Shown: piece by piece, positions 12,349 through 24,199 of the stretch
Layout of the letters: the number at the start of each line of letters is the position of its first letter
Position numbering within the stretch: position 1 is the stretch's first letter
From: Xylaria sp. FL1777
Lineage: Eukaryota; Ascomycota; Sordariomycetes; Xylariales; Xylariaceae
Assembly: GCA_022578965.1 (NCBI GenBank)
Contig: MU400525.1
Location: 124,001-188,000 of the forward strand
DNA: 64,000 bases
Reading direction: 5' to 3'
Notes under the pieces: generated by a model
Database searches by the model: none
Told to the model about the DNA's origin: nothing
Seen by the model: only the letters and a program-made list of their open reading frames with translations
Translations under genes and position numbers: made by a program

Positions 12349-12466
12349 TGATAATAAATGGTCAGAACGGATAATAAATGGTCAGAACGGATAATAAATG
12401 GTCAGAAAGGACAACAAATGGTCAGGAAGGACAATAAATGGCCAGAATGGATAATAAATGATCAGT
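12349..12466 (+). repeat. 20-bp minisatellite, about six copies
   Basis: Tandem units of 20 bp with core ATAATAAATGGTCAGAACGG. The first three copies are nearly identical; later ones carry substitutions (GGACAACAAATGGTCAGGAA, then GGCCAGAATGG). The array sits in the upstream region of the RING-finger gene. Confidence 0.9.
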
Positions 12467-13487
12467 ATTGAATGTTGGTTAGGTGCCCCACTGACACATT
12501 TAATGATTACTTGAGTAAGTAATGAGACTAAAATGGATTGTGTACAGGTATCAAATTGATGTTAGGTACCTACCTTAGGGTAGGTAGGTAGTGTATATAT
12601 TACGCAGCCTGCCTGCCCCTACTTGCCGAAGTTGTCAGAAGGAAGGTCCGACTTGAACCTTGAACACACGATTCGACCGTACGAGGCTCTTCCTGCCTGC
12701 AGATGTGTGTAGTGTGCTTATACAACTACCTAGTGTATATTGAGGTAGGTATTGTACATGACCCATAAGTAGCCTGCCTGTTTCCCTGGGTGTTTGCTGC
12801 TCACGTACAAGGATCCTCAGACTTCATCATTCTATATATTCTATAGGCGGTTGCCACAAAAGGCCGAAGGGGGAAAAAAAAAGGAAAATAAGAAAATAGA
12901 AAGGACACCCAGAAACACTACCTAACAATTCAGGCTATCAGCCAGTCGCATAGATCGAAGCCTCTCTTTTTTACTCGTTTGATCTCTCTTTCTCTCTCTT
13001 CCTTCGAGGCTCTTCACTGTCAGCTCAGTACGCAGTAGGTAAGTCTTACCTACCTACTTAAGTACCTACTGTAAGTTCCGTCGAGCGCATAGGGACGGCG
13101 ATCCGGAAACGCCCAGCCGTTGCCAGCTGGGCGGAGCACGTGTCGCTACCTGGGTACAGCTACGGTTCACAACATGCTAACTGGGTACATACAGGTCAGC
13201 TTAGCATATGCAAGGCATAGCCGTAGATCTGGTACCATACCTATCCAGGCTCTTGTGCTGAGCGCTCACAGTGCCAGGTCAGCTGGAGAGCAGCGGCCAC
13301 CGAAACGCTCCCTGCCAAAGCAGAAGTTACTATCCCGTATTGGTATCGCCATTGTCAGTATCGACAATTCAACATCCAGTTTCTACCATGGCCACCTGGG
13401 GCGGCTCCTCCAGAGGTATCTAATATTTTACATCTGTACACTATCTACTTTCTCACCTGACCTGTCCCGTGGTGCTCCTTTTTTTTC
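12467..13487. promoter_or_regulatory. Upstream region / leader of the RING-finger gene
   Basis: Contains TAGGTA/ACCTACC tracts (12565-12592, 12735-12752, 13045-13075) and a strongly pyrimidine-rich block at about 12960-13010 (CTCTCTTTCTCTCTCTTCC), as seen just upstream of transcription starts in filamentous fungi. An ATG in good Kozak context at 13388 (ACCATGGCC) is followed after nine codons by a possible donor GGTATCT. The polypyrimidine tract ending in CAG at 13559 could be its acceptor, so the leader is probably spliced. Confidence 0.45.
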
Positions 13488-15377
13488 TTGTCTCTCATTT
13501 GCGACGAAGCCATCTCATTTCTTTTTTTCTCCCTCCCTTTCCCGTCTCCCACTCCCCAGCACCGCGTCATTCGTCGTCGGTCACCTGCTCCAGTCTCCCT
13601 TCCTGTCCGAGGACGACGACGAGTCCACAGCGCTCTCTTGGGTCTTTTATATTTGGCGATTGGGAAGGCTAAAATACCGGCGCTTGTTGCCAACGATCCA
13701 CTTTTAGACGGCCGAATTGCACCGAACGACTTTGCTGCACGCAACGACACCGACACTAACACCACCACTGACTCCAATTCTAATAATAATACCACCACCA
13801 CCGCCGCCGCCGCCCTCGTCAGCACGACCGCCACCATCCACAACAACAACAACACCAACACCACCAGCTACACAAACACAAGCTTAGACGCCAGCGGCAA
13901 CGGAAACGGCTACAATTTCGCTGCCGACCTCGACTACTTATCCAGAACTCTCGACGGCCCCGACGTAGAAAGAGCCATCGCCAACGACACCCTCTCGAGC
14001 CGCTACCCTTTCCCTCCTCCGCCAAACCCCGCGGCCAACGACTCGTTGTTTGCCACCGTCGGTGATCCCCTGTCTAGCCATTTCTACGCAACCCCGAATA
14101 CCGCCGGTATTCCCTTGCTTCATATCGGCGGTATCTTTCGCGGTGTCCCTTTGGTCCCGATCTGGCAAACCCCGCTATCAACGCCGCCGACTGCAGTACC
14201 AACATCAACGTTACAACCAGCAGCGGCACCTACACCAGCATCTGTGCACCAGAATCATCCTTCAAGCTTCGCGCTACGTGAATGTCTCCTCCCTCGCTCC
14301 GGCGGTTATAACCTCTATGGGCTTCCACCAAACTATCAACCTCAAACGCCCCCGAACATCCAGGGCAGCAACCGAAACCCTTACCTCCCTACGATTTCTT
14401 CCTTGCCTCCTTTCGCCACGCTGCCCACGACGTTATCTCAGTCACATATGAACAACGTACACGCTCGACCGACCCCTCCTATATCTCAAGCCCAGTGCTT
14501 TTCACGAGTCACTGGAGCTACCCGAAGCATTGACGACCAGTATCTCAACGCTTTGGCCACTGGAGACTTCTCCTCTCCGTCTTTACCACCTCTGAGTAAT
14601 TCGCCTTCGCCGACTTCGTTATCTTATCCCGGTCTGTCTAGCTTTGCTGCTGCCGGCCAAGAGATGCCACCGTCGTCGACTCGAAGACGAATCCAGAGTC
14701 GAGGAGGTGCAGTTGATTTCACTAAACAAGAGCCAGATTGCGAGGCAAACTCCAGCGTTGACCCGTCAATCCCGTTGGCAACGATGCCGGCGACTCGGAG
14801 ACGAAGCCTCACCAATGTTGTCGATTCTATCCCCCGAAAGAGAGGACCTTCTGCTGTCACATCACCTGCAGGTCGGCCTAGCAAGACAAGAAGGAAAGAG
14901 CCGCCCGTTAGTCGTAACAGCCCATCATCTCCATTCGAGGATGACGAGTTGCCCGGACTGAACGGGCCCGAGGGCTCTGACACCATCGATCTCTCTAATG
15001 CTACTGAGGTTCCTGCCGAGCTCATGGCGCCTAAAGTCGATAACCGAGTCAAAATTGGCAAGTTCCAATGTGTAATTTGCATGGATGATACCACTGCTTT
15101 GACTGTCACTCACTGCGGTATGTAGTATTACACTGCGGCTTTAACTTTTATCCTTGAGATCATTATTACAATTACTTACGCTCTGGTACTAGGTCATCTT
15201 TTCTGCTCCGAATGTTTACATTCGTCTCTGCATATCGATAGCATGAAAAGAACATGCCCTGTTTGCCGAACTAAAGTCGACCTAAAAGGAGTAAAGAAGA
15301 CGGCCAAGTCTTACTACCATCTTGAATTAAAGCTCATGACGGCGAACAAACAGGGCAAGCGGCCAGCCAGTACGTGA
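13488..15377 (+). CDS. RING-finger E3 ubiquitin ligase, Slx8/STUbL-like
   Basis: Probable SUMO-targeted ubiquitin ligase acting in the nucleus. Exon 1 is 13488-15117 and exon 2 is 15193-15377, joined across a 75-nt intron (GTATGT...CTAG, phase 1), giving up to 604 residues. The C3HC4 RING is split by the intron: CVICMDD...THC in exon 1, then GHLFCSECLHSSL and CPVCRTKV in exon 2. The tail SYYHLELKLMT is shared by fungal Slx8-like proteins. A short hydrophobic-acidic stretch (DTIDLSNATEVP) before the RING could be a SUMO-interacting motif. The N-terminal half is low complexity: Asn/Thr-rich, then Pro/Ser-rich. The true N-terminus is uncertain because the first 70 codons read like a spliced leader. 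Confidence 0.8.
13741..13870 (+). repeat. Imperfect trinucleotide (ACC/AAC/GCC) repeat inside the RING gene
   Basis: Runs of ACC, AAC, AAT and GCC triplets stay in frame and encode Asn/Thr/Ala tracts (NDTDTNTTTDSNSNNNTTTT). The tract is likely length-variable between strains. Confidence 0.8.
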
Positions 15378-16432
15378 CCTGGCCATTCTTGGCTCTGGAG
15401 AATGACTTCACTCCCCGTCTTGTCGACGTGGTGAAGACGCGAGAACACTGGGAGTGAGGCGAAAAAGCTGAGACTTTTTGGATGTCAGCGGCAGAATAGA
15501 TGGCATCGACTGGTATCGTCGGAAATTTGGGGAACACCGCGAACTATGGACGATTGTGGTGCATAGTCCACCCCACCCGCCTTTCATGTCGGAGGGCTAG
15601 TTGAGACCTACCAACTCAATACGTCTCTTATACAACCGAGTCATCCTCGGAGCATGCTGGGCTGCGTATGGTTATGGTAATATGTGTCATCTGCATTGGA
15701 AGGAGTTCTAAATAAATTATCATCGGTGACCGGGAAAGGATTGATACCCCTTTTTCTTTTTCCCCTCGGGGTTCCTATTTTATGCTTGATGGTTCGGAGG
15801 TGGGTGGAGTGAGGGTAGATCTAGGCGTTTCGAGGCGGTCATGTATCATACTTCGGTTTTCCCCCCTTCTCAGCTAAGGGTATTAAGAGCTGCCTTTGAA
15901 CAGTACATGAATGCGACATGAGACCAAAATCCCTGGCTTGGTTATGTTGCGAAAGAAAAGAACTAAACTTTTATGCAACAAATAGTTGTACACAATACAC
16001 CATTCACCGTGTCGGACGGCACACAGTACTGCGGTCCAACCGCACGTTGAATATTTTCTAGGTCGATAATGAAGTATCGTATGTATCGTATATATGCTGA
16101 CAATTCAGAGCATTCGGTAAGTCTGACCACCATGCGTCCATTATTTATTTATTTATTTACTTATCTTTCTTTTTGGAATGCGGCACATTTGAGGAGAGAC
16201 GCCAACTTCGCCTAGTACGCATCGGTAAGCGAATAAGAGACTCCAGATACCTGGTTCAAGTCGACTAATTTGTCTCCTTTCTAGTATATAAACATGTTCC
16301 CGCGCCAATATCTATTCAAAACACAATTAGATGTACAACAATATAACATGTACCCCTCGTCTCTCATTCCCTCCGCTTCAGTGCCAATGGCGAAAGAGAC
16401 ATAGAGACTCGCGAGGTTTGAAGAGGGCCGTT
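15378..16432. other. Intergenic region, convergent 3' ends
   Basis: Lies between the 3' ends of the RING gene and the CLC gene. It contains a short (TTTA)n microsatellite near 16140-16160. I see no coding potential beyond short frames. Confidence 0.6.
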
Positions 16433-19314
16433 TTATAATATGCCACTCGCCCGGTCATCGCTGGGAGATTCGGGTAATCTATCGCTCCGTCCGCCGAGGA
16501 GATCGTTTTCCTCGTCTGCAACGGCATCGCCACCGTTATTATCTAGAATACTCACACCCCTGGCCCCATCTGCGCCACCGGCAGCACCGGTTCGTCGCGT
16601 CTCTTCGACACCGTTGAGGACGTACCAGCAGTCCTTCTTCGTTAGCAGGCCCTGCAGCACGCCGCGGTCGCTGAACAACACGTAGCGGACGCCGAGCTTC
16701 TGGAAATACGAGACAGCGAGGTGCAGGGAGCTGCGGCTGGGTAATGTGAGAGGCGTTTGATCCATCCAGGGGCGTAGGTCGAGCGTCGAGCGTGGGTCCG
16801 CGAGGGGTTGGTGGCTAAAAAAGGCCTCGGTTTCAGGTGGGAGCTTGCAAGCCGCGAGGTTATAAGCGAGCTCTGAACGCGATATATAGCCTAGGAGCAC
16901 GGCGTCGCGGGGATCGTTAACAACTGGAAACCCGCGGTAGACGCAGGAGTCTAGCACTGCTCGCAGTGAAGCTATAGTATGCCCCGTGGCGGTGAGGACC
17001 ACGAGATCCTCGATACGCGTCATGATCTGGCCCGAAGTGATATCAGGGACTTGCTGCGCGCCGCCTCCTTCGTCTCCGGAATCGAGGAACGGATACCCGT
17101 TGAAGTGGATCCATGACTCGTAGATGCCTCGGCGTGAGAAGGCGTCGCCGACCCATTTAGACAGCATCACGGCTATCATGATGGGTAAAACGTAGGTGAG
17201 GGCGCCGGTTAGCTCGAACATGATTACGACAATGGAAACGGTAAGACGTGTAACACCGGCTAGAGTTGCCGCGGCCCCAATGATAGCGTAAACACCCGGA
17301 GTGACACACGGCACGTCTGGATCGCACGTGCTGAACGCGAAGAACTTCGGATGATTGTGCTGCCATATTTCCATGATGATGCCGACGGCGCGACCAGACA
17401 ATGCGCCGATCGCCATAGAAGGGAGGATGATGCCCGCCGGGATCTGGAGACCGAACGTGACTGAGGCTAGGAAAAAACCTAGGATGGAGGCAAAAATTAA
17501 CAATACGATAGTGCTAGCAGAAGCTGCGCCCGTCTTGCAAAGTGAAAAAGGGTCATCGAGCACGAGACGACAGTCGGTGAAGAGCGAAGAGACTAGTTCG
17601 GAAGCCTGAGCCCGCATGTAAAAGTTTGGATAATTAATGAGAGCGGTTAGAAAGGAGACAATGGCAACTTGAGCTAGCGGCCCTGGAAGCCAAGTGGTCG
17701 ATTTTTTCCATTGTGCCACACGCATATTGGCTTTGATGAAAAGACCGCCGTATATCCCGCCCAGTATTCCCAACACGGCGAAGGGTATTATCTCGAATCC
17801 GTGCCACCCCGTAGAGAACTTAACTTGGTATAACACAAGCTTGCCCGACCGAAAAGGGTCTAAGGCCTGGAGTATTCCAGCGGCTGTCATGGCGCACACG
17901 AAGCTCTGCCACATAGTCTTGTCTGGAAAGTAATAGGAAAGCGATTCTAGACTGAATAAGACACCTCCAATGGGAGAACCGAAGGCAACAGATATTCCCG
18001 ACGAAGCGGCAGCTGAGAGAACTGCCCGCTTTCTAGCTACGGGGATGTCAATCTTCATATTCACCTAACAAGAACAAGGGAGACACTAACCTTCATTACC
18101 ATTGATATTCGGACATAGTTTGATGAATAAATTAGCACAACAACATGCCACATGTACCAACGGGCCTTCTTTACCCAACCACATGCCGGATGCAACAGCT
18201 AGACACTGCAAAGGATTAGTTGACACACACACCATGGCTTGGGAGTGGGCTTACCAAACCCAGTGATTTCGTGACCAATGTCCAGCCGCCAAGAAAGCGG
18301 CGAATGACGAAGCCCCCTAACACCGTCTTTATTTCGGGTATACCACTATGCTTGGCATATATCGCGTACTCCTTGACAAGAAAGCCTGCGGCGAGAGCAA
18401 ATGTGATCTTGAAAGTAATTAGTCGGGAGATGAATATAGTATAGTATGGTAGTTATACTCACGGAAAAGATTAAGAAGAAGAAATATTCTATAAACCACT
18501 TCCCAGCCACGCTTCCAATGCCGAGAGCGGCAGCCCACGGTTTCCAACCCAAACATTTGGCGCCTTGGTCATAGCCTAAGCAACAGAACTGTCTGTTCAG
18601 ATAGAACGCACCTCCCTCTGGTCCCGAGGAGCAGTAGCCAGTCTTCAGATCACCAAGCCAGTCCGACACTATGTCTATACCTGCTGCCAAAGCGCCAACA
18701 GCCAGGCCGGTCAGGACGAGGACGATCCATACCTGACTGGAGTCGGCTAATCGCTGTATGTATCCTATTAAGCCGGTCGCACTTGAATATAGAATACGAA
18801 GACGCTGCCGTTCTTTTGTATGTTCGAAGATCCAATCGATAGCCGTCAGATCCTCGTAGCCTACTCTTCTCTCAGGTCCCTCAGCATACCAGTCCAGGGG
18901 TAGACCATCCTTAGGTGCACTGCCCGGGACAAAGGCGCCGGAATCGCGGCGCCCGGGATCGATGTCATGAAGTAACGTCGGTGTCGCTGTGCCGGTCGAC
19001 GAATGGTTAGAGGCCGAGGCGCGTGACCCAAAACGGTTGCCTGTCAGAGCGGACAGCATGCGACCAGGCTGGGAGAAAATAGATTGCTTCTGCTTGCGCT
19101 TGAAGGTCATGGGCGCATCGGCATTGTCGCCGTTAAGCGGGTCATCGTCCAGCACATCGCGGGAGTCGTGGTCGAAGTTGTCGGTCTCGTCGCGAAAGTT
19201 GCGAGAACGGCGTCCGTCCTGAGATCGCGATGATGACGACGACGACGACGCCTCCTCGGAGGGAAAGCTCATGAGATTCCTGTTGGTAGCCATGCCGAGG
19301 GCGTGGTGATGCAA
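16433..19314 (-). CDS. CLC-type chloride channel/transporter with CBS domains
   Basis: Chloride (or chloride/proton) transporter, probably of endomembranes by similarity to eukaryotic CLC proteins. Four exons: 19314-18463, 18407-18255, 18205-18091 and 18036-16433, with introns of 55, 49 and 54 nt, giving 907 residues (900 from the Met at 19293). The exon joins rebuild the CLC core: [32 protein letters not shown], then [18 protein letters not shown] and [12 protein letters not shown]. The last join matters, because a shorter frame starting MNMKIDIPV is intronic. About ten hydrophobic helices follow a Ser-rich acidic N-terminus. Two CBS domains close the protein ([14 protein letters not shown]...YRGFPVVND and [20 protein letters not shown]). 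Family assignment is firm; the transported ion mode is not determined. Confidence 0.95.
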
Positions 19315-19779
19315 AATGCCATGTCGGTTCAGTTCATATTCTTGATCCCTTGCGGATTTCGGGGAATGGTGGTGATGGATTCAGCGGGCTATGGTCGCTC
19401 CTCGTTCAGCTTCATATCCCACCCAGACAGCTGGCTGGTGATCAAGGCTTCCGGCGGACTTGTAACGGCCGTCATTTAGGTAAGTAATGACAAGGATGTT
19501 GCATGATAGGGGTCACCCTGGCACGCTTTCTCTTCCCAGTGCTTTCTTATCGATAAGTACAGTGAATACCTAAGTCGGTGGATAACAGCTACAGTAGTAT
19601 ACCTAGGTACCTCTTACAGGTAACAGTGTAGCTATATGTACAGAATTCAATATGAAGATGGAAAGAAATCATCTCACACAAGACATGAGGATGCTATTGC
19701 ACTCGCCCAAAAATCCTCCTCGCATAATATAATCAGTATATATAAACTGCGTTGCGAATAAGCAGAGTATCACTGCGGC
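19315..19779. promoter_or_regulatory. Divergent promoter of CLC and neurochondrin-like genes
   Basis: 465 bp between two divergent starts. A TATA-like element TATATATAAA lies at 19737-19746, only 34 nt before the neurochondrin-like ATG. TAGGTACC tracts occur near 19590-19610. Confidence 0.5.
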
Positions 19780-21769
19780 ATGGAGTCATCCGAAATTCAA
19801 AAGGTTCATCAGTTGCTTGCTGCCAAAGACGACACTTCACGCTTCGTCGGCCTGCTTCTCTTGAAGACCACTCTAGATAACCATGCTTCCCACTTGCAAC
19901 ATGAACAGGTGATAAAGCTATGGAATTCGATCTCGCCGAGATTTCTTGACCGTCTTATCCGTACGGGATCTCAGCTAGCTTCAGGGCAGCGGAGGCAGTC
20001 TGGGGATATGCTAGACGTGGCTGTTGCCGTCATCTACACCTTTACCAAGCTATTGAATGATTGTGCTATAAACGAGAGGTTCTATGGCCGGATACCGAAG
20101 TTGGCCGATGCGGTACTTTATAGGTTTGGCACATCCTCATTTAATATCAGAGAGCGCAAGCTGACAGATTTTTTTTAGCTCTGGGGAGACCACAGGACGT
20201 ATAGTTGATCTCATCCATGTACTCGTCCAGCAGCCCGATGGCCAAGCTGCTGGCGGCGCAACATGTTTTGCTGAGCTGGATGTTAACAGTTGGGCGCCGT
20301 TGATAGAGATCGCGCCACAGCATATGACGGTTTTCTCTATATTCCACTGGACTTGGGTTAAAGGGAGTACTGCTGCGTCAGCAGTAACCTTGAAGGCGAA
20401 GATCGGCGACGCTCTCATTTTGTTTATTTCATCATTCAAAGGCCATCATCCGGTGCTTTTGCTCAACTTCATTACACTCATTTTCGATAGTCTAGATCCT
20501 AATGTGAGTGCATTATACAGATCGTGGTGTTTCACTTTGGTTCGAAAGCGACACGTTAAGTCGCACCTTTTAAACAACGATGACTAACTTGTTTTGTAGC
20601 TTAGACCATTGAACCTACAATGGCTCCGGACAGTCGCTCGATTGATACAGGATATGGCGTCTAACAAGCAGACGCAAGACGGTCGACGAGCTTATATCTA
20701 CTGTGCTGCGGCTCTGCTGGCTGCTTATCCTGAGATGGCTCCCGAGCCTCTATTCTCTGATGACCCAGATTCGTCAAAGCCGATCGCATACCTCTTCGTT
20801 AAGATGGTACAAGTGGATATTCTTTCTAGCCTCCACCTTTTAATACCGCAGGTAAACACAACAGAATATCCCTCTTTATCACGCCGGATTGCTGCCGCCC
20901 TCGACATTATGACTTCATTTGTTGGTTTCCTGATTACTGCAGGAGACGACAACACTACCCAGCAGGGCTTAACGCCAGACCGTATCATCAAGCTCCACGA
21001 AGATCTTATGAAAACGATTAGCGATGTTATGGAATACCTCAGAGATCGCTGGGATGATTTTCTCGGAGGAACCCGTGGTATAGAGTCTGCACAAAACTCT
21101 GGGAGGAGTATATTCAAGGATCCCATAACGCCAGCCGCCGTCCGATTTGTAGCCACCTGGCTCCGTGACGACGATGGTGAAGCATTAAGGACTCAAGCCG
21201 CGGGATTGATCGATCTCTTCGCAGAACTATACAAGATGAATATGACTTCAACAGACATGCCTGAACTGCGCCTACCCATCCTCGCCGCGCTCGAAGGAAT
21301 TCTTCAAACATCTGACGGTCGCGAGGCTTTTAATAACAGCGACCTTTTGTCACGTTGTCTATATCCCGATATACGCGAGATCTTCACAAGTCACGATACG
21401 GGGTTGACTACCGGTGACTATATACGGGGTTCTGCCATTGTGCAGACTTTTCACATCCTTATGGAATACGACGAGAGTCCGCGTCCTCATCCCGGTACAA
21501 TGGATCTTTTGGATTTGATTGCGAAATACGATGTCAAACCTACGAAGATCGCGGCGAGTGCTTTAGATCGTTCTCGCCTTGACTTTCAGACTGATGCGTT
21601 GGAATTGGCTGCAATGTTGTTAGGTAATTCGTCCCGCGATGCTCCATTAGCACTTCAGCAGAGGATAAAAAGTGCCCTCAAACATTCCGCGTCGAAAGTT
21701 ACGGAGAATTGGCGCGCTTTTGATGACGAAGGCATGATCGAAAGAGTGGCAGAGCTACACTTTGATTGA
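19780..21769 (+). CDS. Neurochondrin-family protein
   Basis: Three exons: 19780-20123, 20179-20503 and 20600-21769, with introns of 55 and 96 nt. Both introns have good sites (GTTTGG...TTTTAG; GTGAGT...CTAAC...TGTAG) and phases agree, giving 612 residues. The sequence is an all-helical, armadillo-like array with neurochondrin-family features. These include the N-terminal RFVGLLLLKTTL segment, ISPRFLDRLIRTG, HHPVLLLNFITLIFDSL and the long C-terminal helical part ending WRAFDDEGMIERVAELHFD. In animals neurochondrin is a cytosolic signalling scaffold; the role of the fungal homologue is not established. There are no catalytic motifs. Confidence 0.85.
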
Positions 21770-22818
21770 AACGACTATCTGATAGGGTAAGCTATTAAAG
21801 TGCCTCTGTCTCTCAACTACGACGCAAGTCATGAAGACTCTGAGCAATACCATCTTTCCGTCGTCATACTATCACAGCTATAGTACGTCAAATGCAACTC
21901 CCCACAGAGTGATTTGACAAGGACACTTTGAGCGGAATAGCTTTTCCAAGGACGTTGAAAGACACAATAACAGAAAGGTACCCGAAACCCCGTCGAGGTT
22001 TAATGGTCCACAGTCTTGAGATTGCTAGGGCACTGCCACTAGCAGCCACTCCTATCTCGAGCATAACCTATTAGTAATAGGACCGGTTTTGCGGCTGCCT
22101 AGGTACTTTTAGCACGTCCCAAGTTGTCGCCCTCTCTGGTCCTCGCGGTTCTCAGTCGTTACAGGCCCCGGAACCCCTGCCTGCCGTGACATATCGCAAG
22201 ATCATTGTCTCATATCAAAGTGGCTTTGCCACATCCTTCTGGCGATGTGATAACATAGGAGACACTTCCTATTGCCATTGAGTCGTATTAATGATTATAA
22301 TACTCAATTCGTTATTCCAGTTCGGAAACCAGCTTCGATCTCCTCCGGCGATGGACGGAGAAGGCAAGGGACGCATACTGGGGCTGGGAGTGAGTTGAAT
22401 ACTGAGGCCAAAAGAAATTTAAAGATTCAAAAGACTAACTAGTTAGTATAATTCTACGCGAAGCTACATTATGAGTAGGATGAATAATCTTGCAACTATC
22501 GTTCTTGTGTGTCTAGCTGCTACATAGGACTCACGTTCTTCTAAGTCTTCACTCACTCGATCTCGATCTCCCGTCATAATTTGTCATAGGAAGATTTTTA
22601 CCATGCCACGGTTTATAGGAGCCCGTCAGTTCGACCATACAATTATAGTTACTTGCGCTTTTTCTCCCTTTGCATTATATTTCATCATATGAAGTGATCC
22701 ACAAGACACAGACAGTTATTCCCACATAATACGCCACGTCATAATATCATGTGAAGCCATAGTATAGTGTATGTATCCTCGGGCCCAAGGAATGATACAA
22801 GCAACGAAAATCAAACGC
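21770..22818. other. Intergenic region, convergent 3' ends
   Basis: About 1 kb between the neurochondrin-like and NFKBIL1-like genes. I see no coding frame, repeat or RNA gene in it. Confidence 0.6.
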
Positions 22819-23937
22819 TCATTGTGCTCTAGCGGTTTGCTTAGAGCGGGTATCTGTCCACAACTTATCCACGATCTGAAACACGGCCGTGACATCCCGC
22901 ATCACAGCCTCGTCGACCCGACCGCCGAGTCTCTGCTGGATCTTATCAGGATGCCACCTGACGCGCTCGTCCTTCAACCGAGCCAAGAACTCCACCTCGC
23001 CGACTTCTACAGGGTCGATGCCCATGACGTAGAACTCCCTGACCGCGCCGCCCTCGATATCCTGGCGTCGTCCACTCCGCACCGGCCAGGCCATACCCCC
23101 TAACGTCCCATCCCAGACCTCCCAAGCCCTGATATACGTATCCCATCCCTCCCTCCACCCCCTCCTCGCCCTCCGCTCCTCGCCTCTGCGCAGACTCGCC
23201 TCCATCTCCCTCGTCAGCCGCGCCGTCTCTTCAGCGTCGCGCTCCTTCTGCCTCCGCCGCTCCTCCCGCCGCGCCCGCTCCTCCAGCAGGCCCTGGTGCG
23301 TCTTCTCCCACATCTTCTGCCGGACGTAAGCGGCGTATTCGTCGTCGTCCATGCGCTCGAGCTCGCCCTCTCCCCCCGGCTCCCCCGCACGCTCTTGGCT
23401 GTACACGTGGATCGGCTGGCCGTACACGCCCTCCCAGTACGCGGCGCCCTCGTCGTCGGCCATGGCGTCGAAGAGGGACTCGCGGAACGCCGCCTCTGCG
23501 TCTAGGGGCGGCGGCGCGTAGGGGTTTGGCGGGGTAGGCGAGCGCGAGCGCGTTCGGAGCCGCTTGTGTCGGTGGTGGTGCCGGTGATGTCTGTGGCTGT
23601 CATGGTGGTGGCGGCGGGAGGAAGTAGGTTCGCCGTCATAGTCACGTTCGGGGTCTGGATTTAGACTACGTGCGTGATCGCGGTCACGGTTATCGCGATG
23701 CGAGGACCGGTGTGAGCGTGAGTGCTTGGACTTGAAGCGGAACTTGGAAGTCTTCCTTGCCGTCCCCTCTACCGTGGTTTCTGCCCTTTGTTCTTCATCG
23801 TTGTCGCGGGGCTCTTGAGCTGGTGGGGCGTCTCGAGATTGGTGGATTCGCTCCGTTTCGGGGGAAATAGAACGTCTGTCTGGGTTTATGGAGGATAGAA
23901 TGTGTCGCCTCTTCGGCGAAGATGGCTCGGTTGTCAT
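22819..23937 (-). CDS. NF-kappa-B inhibitor-like protein 1 (NFKBIL1) homologue
   Basis: Single-exon gene of 372 residues. The N-terminal third is basic, Ser/Arg- and His-rich (SRRHHHDSHRHHRHHHRHKR), as in splicing-associated proteins. The middle is acidic then strongly coiled-coil (EERARREERRRQKERDAEET). The C-terminal 100 residues carry the family core: WEVWDGTLGGMAWPVRSGR and a J-like segment RLKDERVRWHPDKIQQRLGG ending in VFQIVDKLW. Human NFKBIL1 has been linked to mRNA processing; a nuclear role here is inference. The fungal form lacks visible ankyrin repeats. It is divergent from, and only 262 bp away from, the NSRP1-like splicing factor. Confidence 0.85.
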   Translation of the reverse strand: MTTEPSSPKRRHILSSINPDRRSISPETERIHQSRDAPPAQEPRDNDEEQRAETTVEGTARKTSKFRFKSKHSRSHRSSHRDNRDRDHARSLNPDPERDYDGEPTSSRRHHHDSHRHHRHHHRHKRLRTRSRSPTPPNPYAPPPLDAEAAFRESLFDAMADDEGAAYWEGVYGQPIHVYSQERAGEPGGEGELERMDDDEYAAYVRQKMWEKTHQGLLEERARREERRRQKERDAEETARLTREMEASLRRGEERRARRGWREGWDTYIRAWEVWDGTLGGMAWPVRSGRRQDIEGGAVREFYVMGIDPVEVGEVEFLARLKDERVRWHPDKIQQRLGGRVDEAVMRDVTAVFQIVDKLWTDTRSKQTARAQ

Positions 23938-24199
23938 CGCAAGTTCATTTTGAATGTTAGGGCCATTGAGATGTATTGGAAATGTTCGGCTTGAAAGTTG
24001 CGATGACGTTGGTCCAAAATCGAGGCTCGCGCCAACGATAAGATGTGATCATAGCTTTATCTAATCTTATCGGGCTAACAGTACCCACTTAAATCAGTAC
24101 CCAGGCAGGTACCATTCCAGAGCTTGATGCGCAAAGCACGTTTTACCTTCACGACATAATACAGTTCAAATTGGACAACTGATACAAGTTTTCTGCAAA
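23938..24199. promoter_or_regulatory. Short divergent promoter of NFKBIL1-like and NSRP1-like genes
   Basis: 262 bp between two divergent start codons of RNA-processing-type genes, so they probably share one bidirectional promoter. No clear TATA box was seen. Confidence 0.5.

Noticed and set aside
13120..13707. 195-codon frame upstream of the RING gene
   Set aside because: Lies in the probable promoter and leader with pyrimidine-rich tracts, and ends in a different frame from the RING gene.
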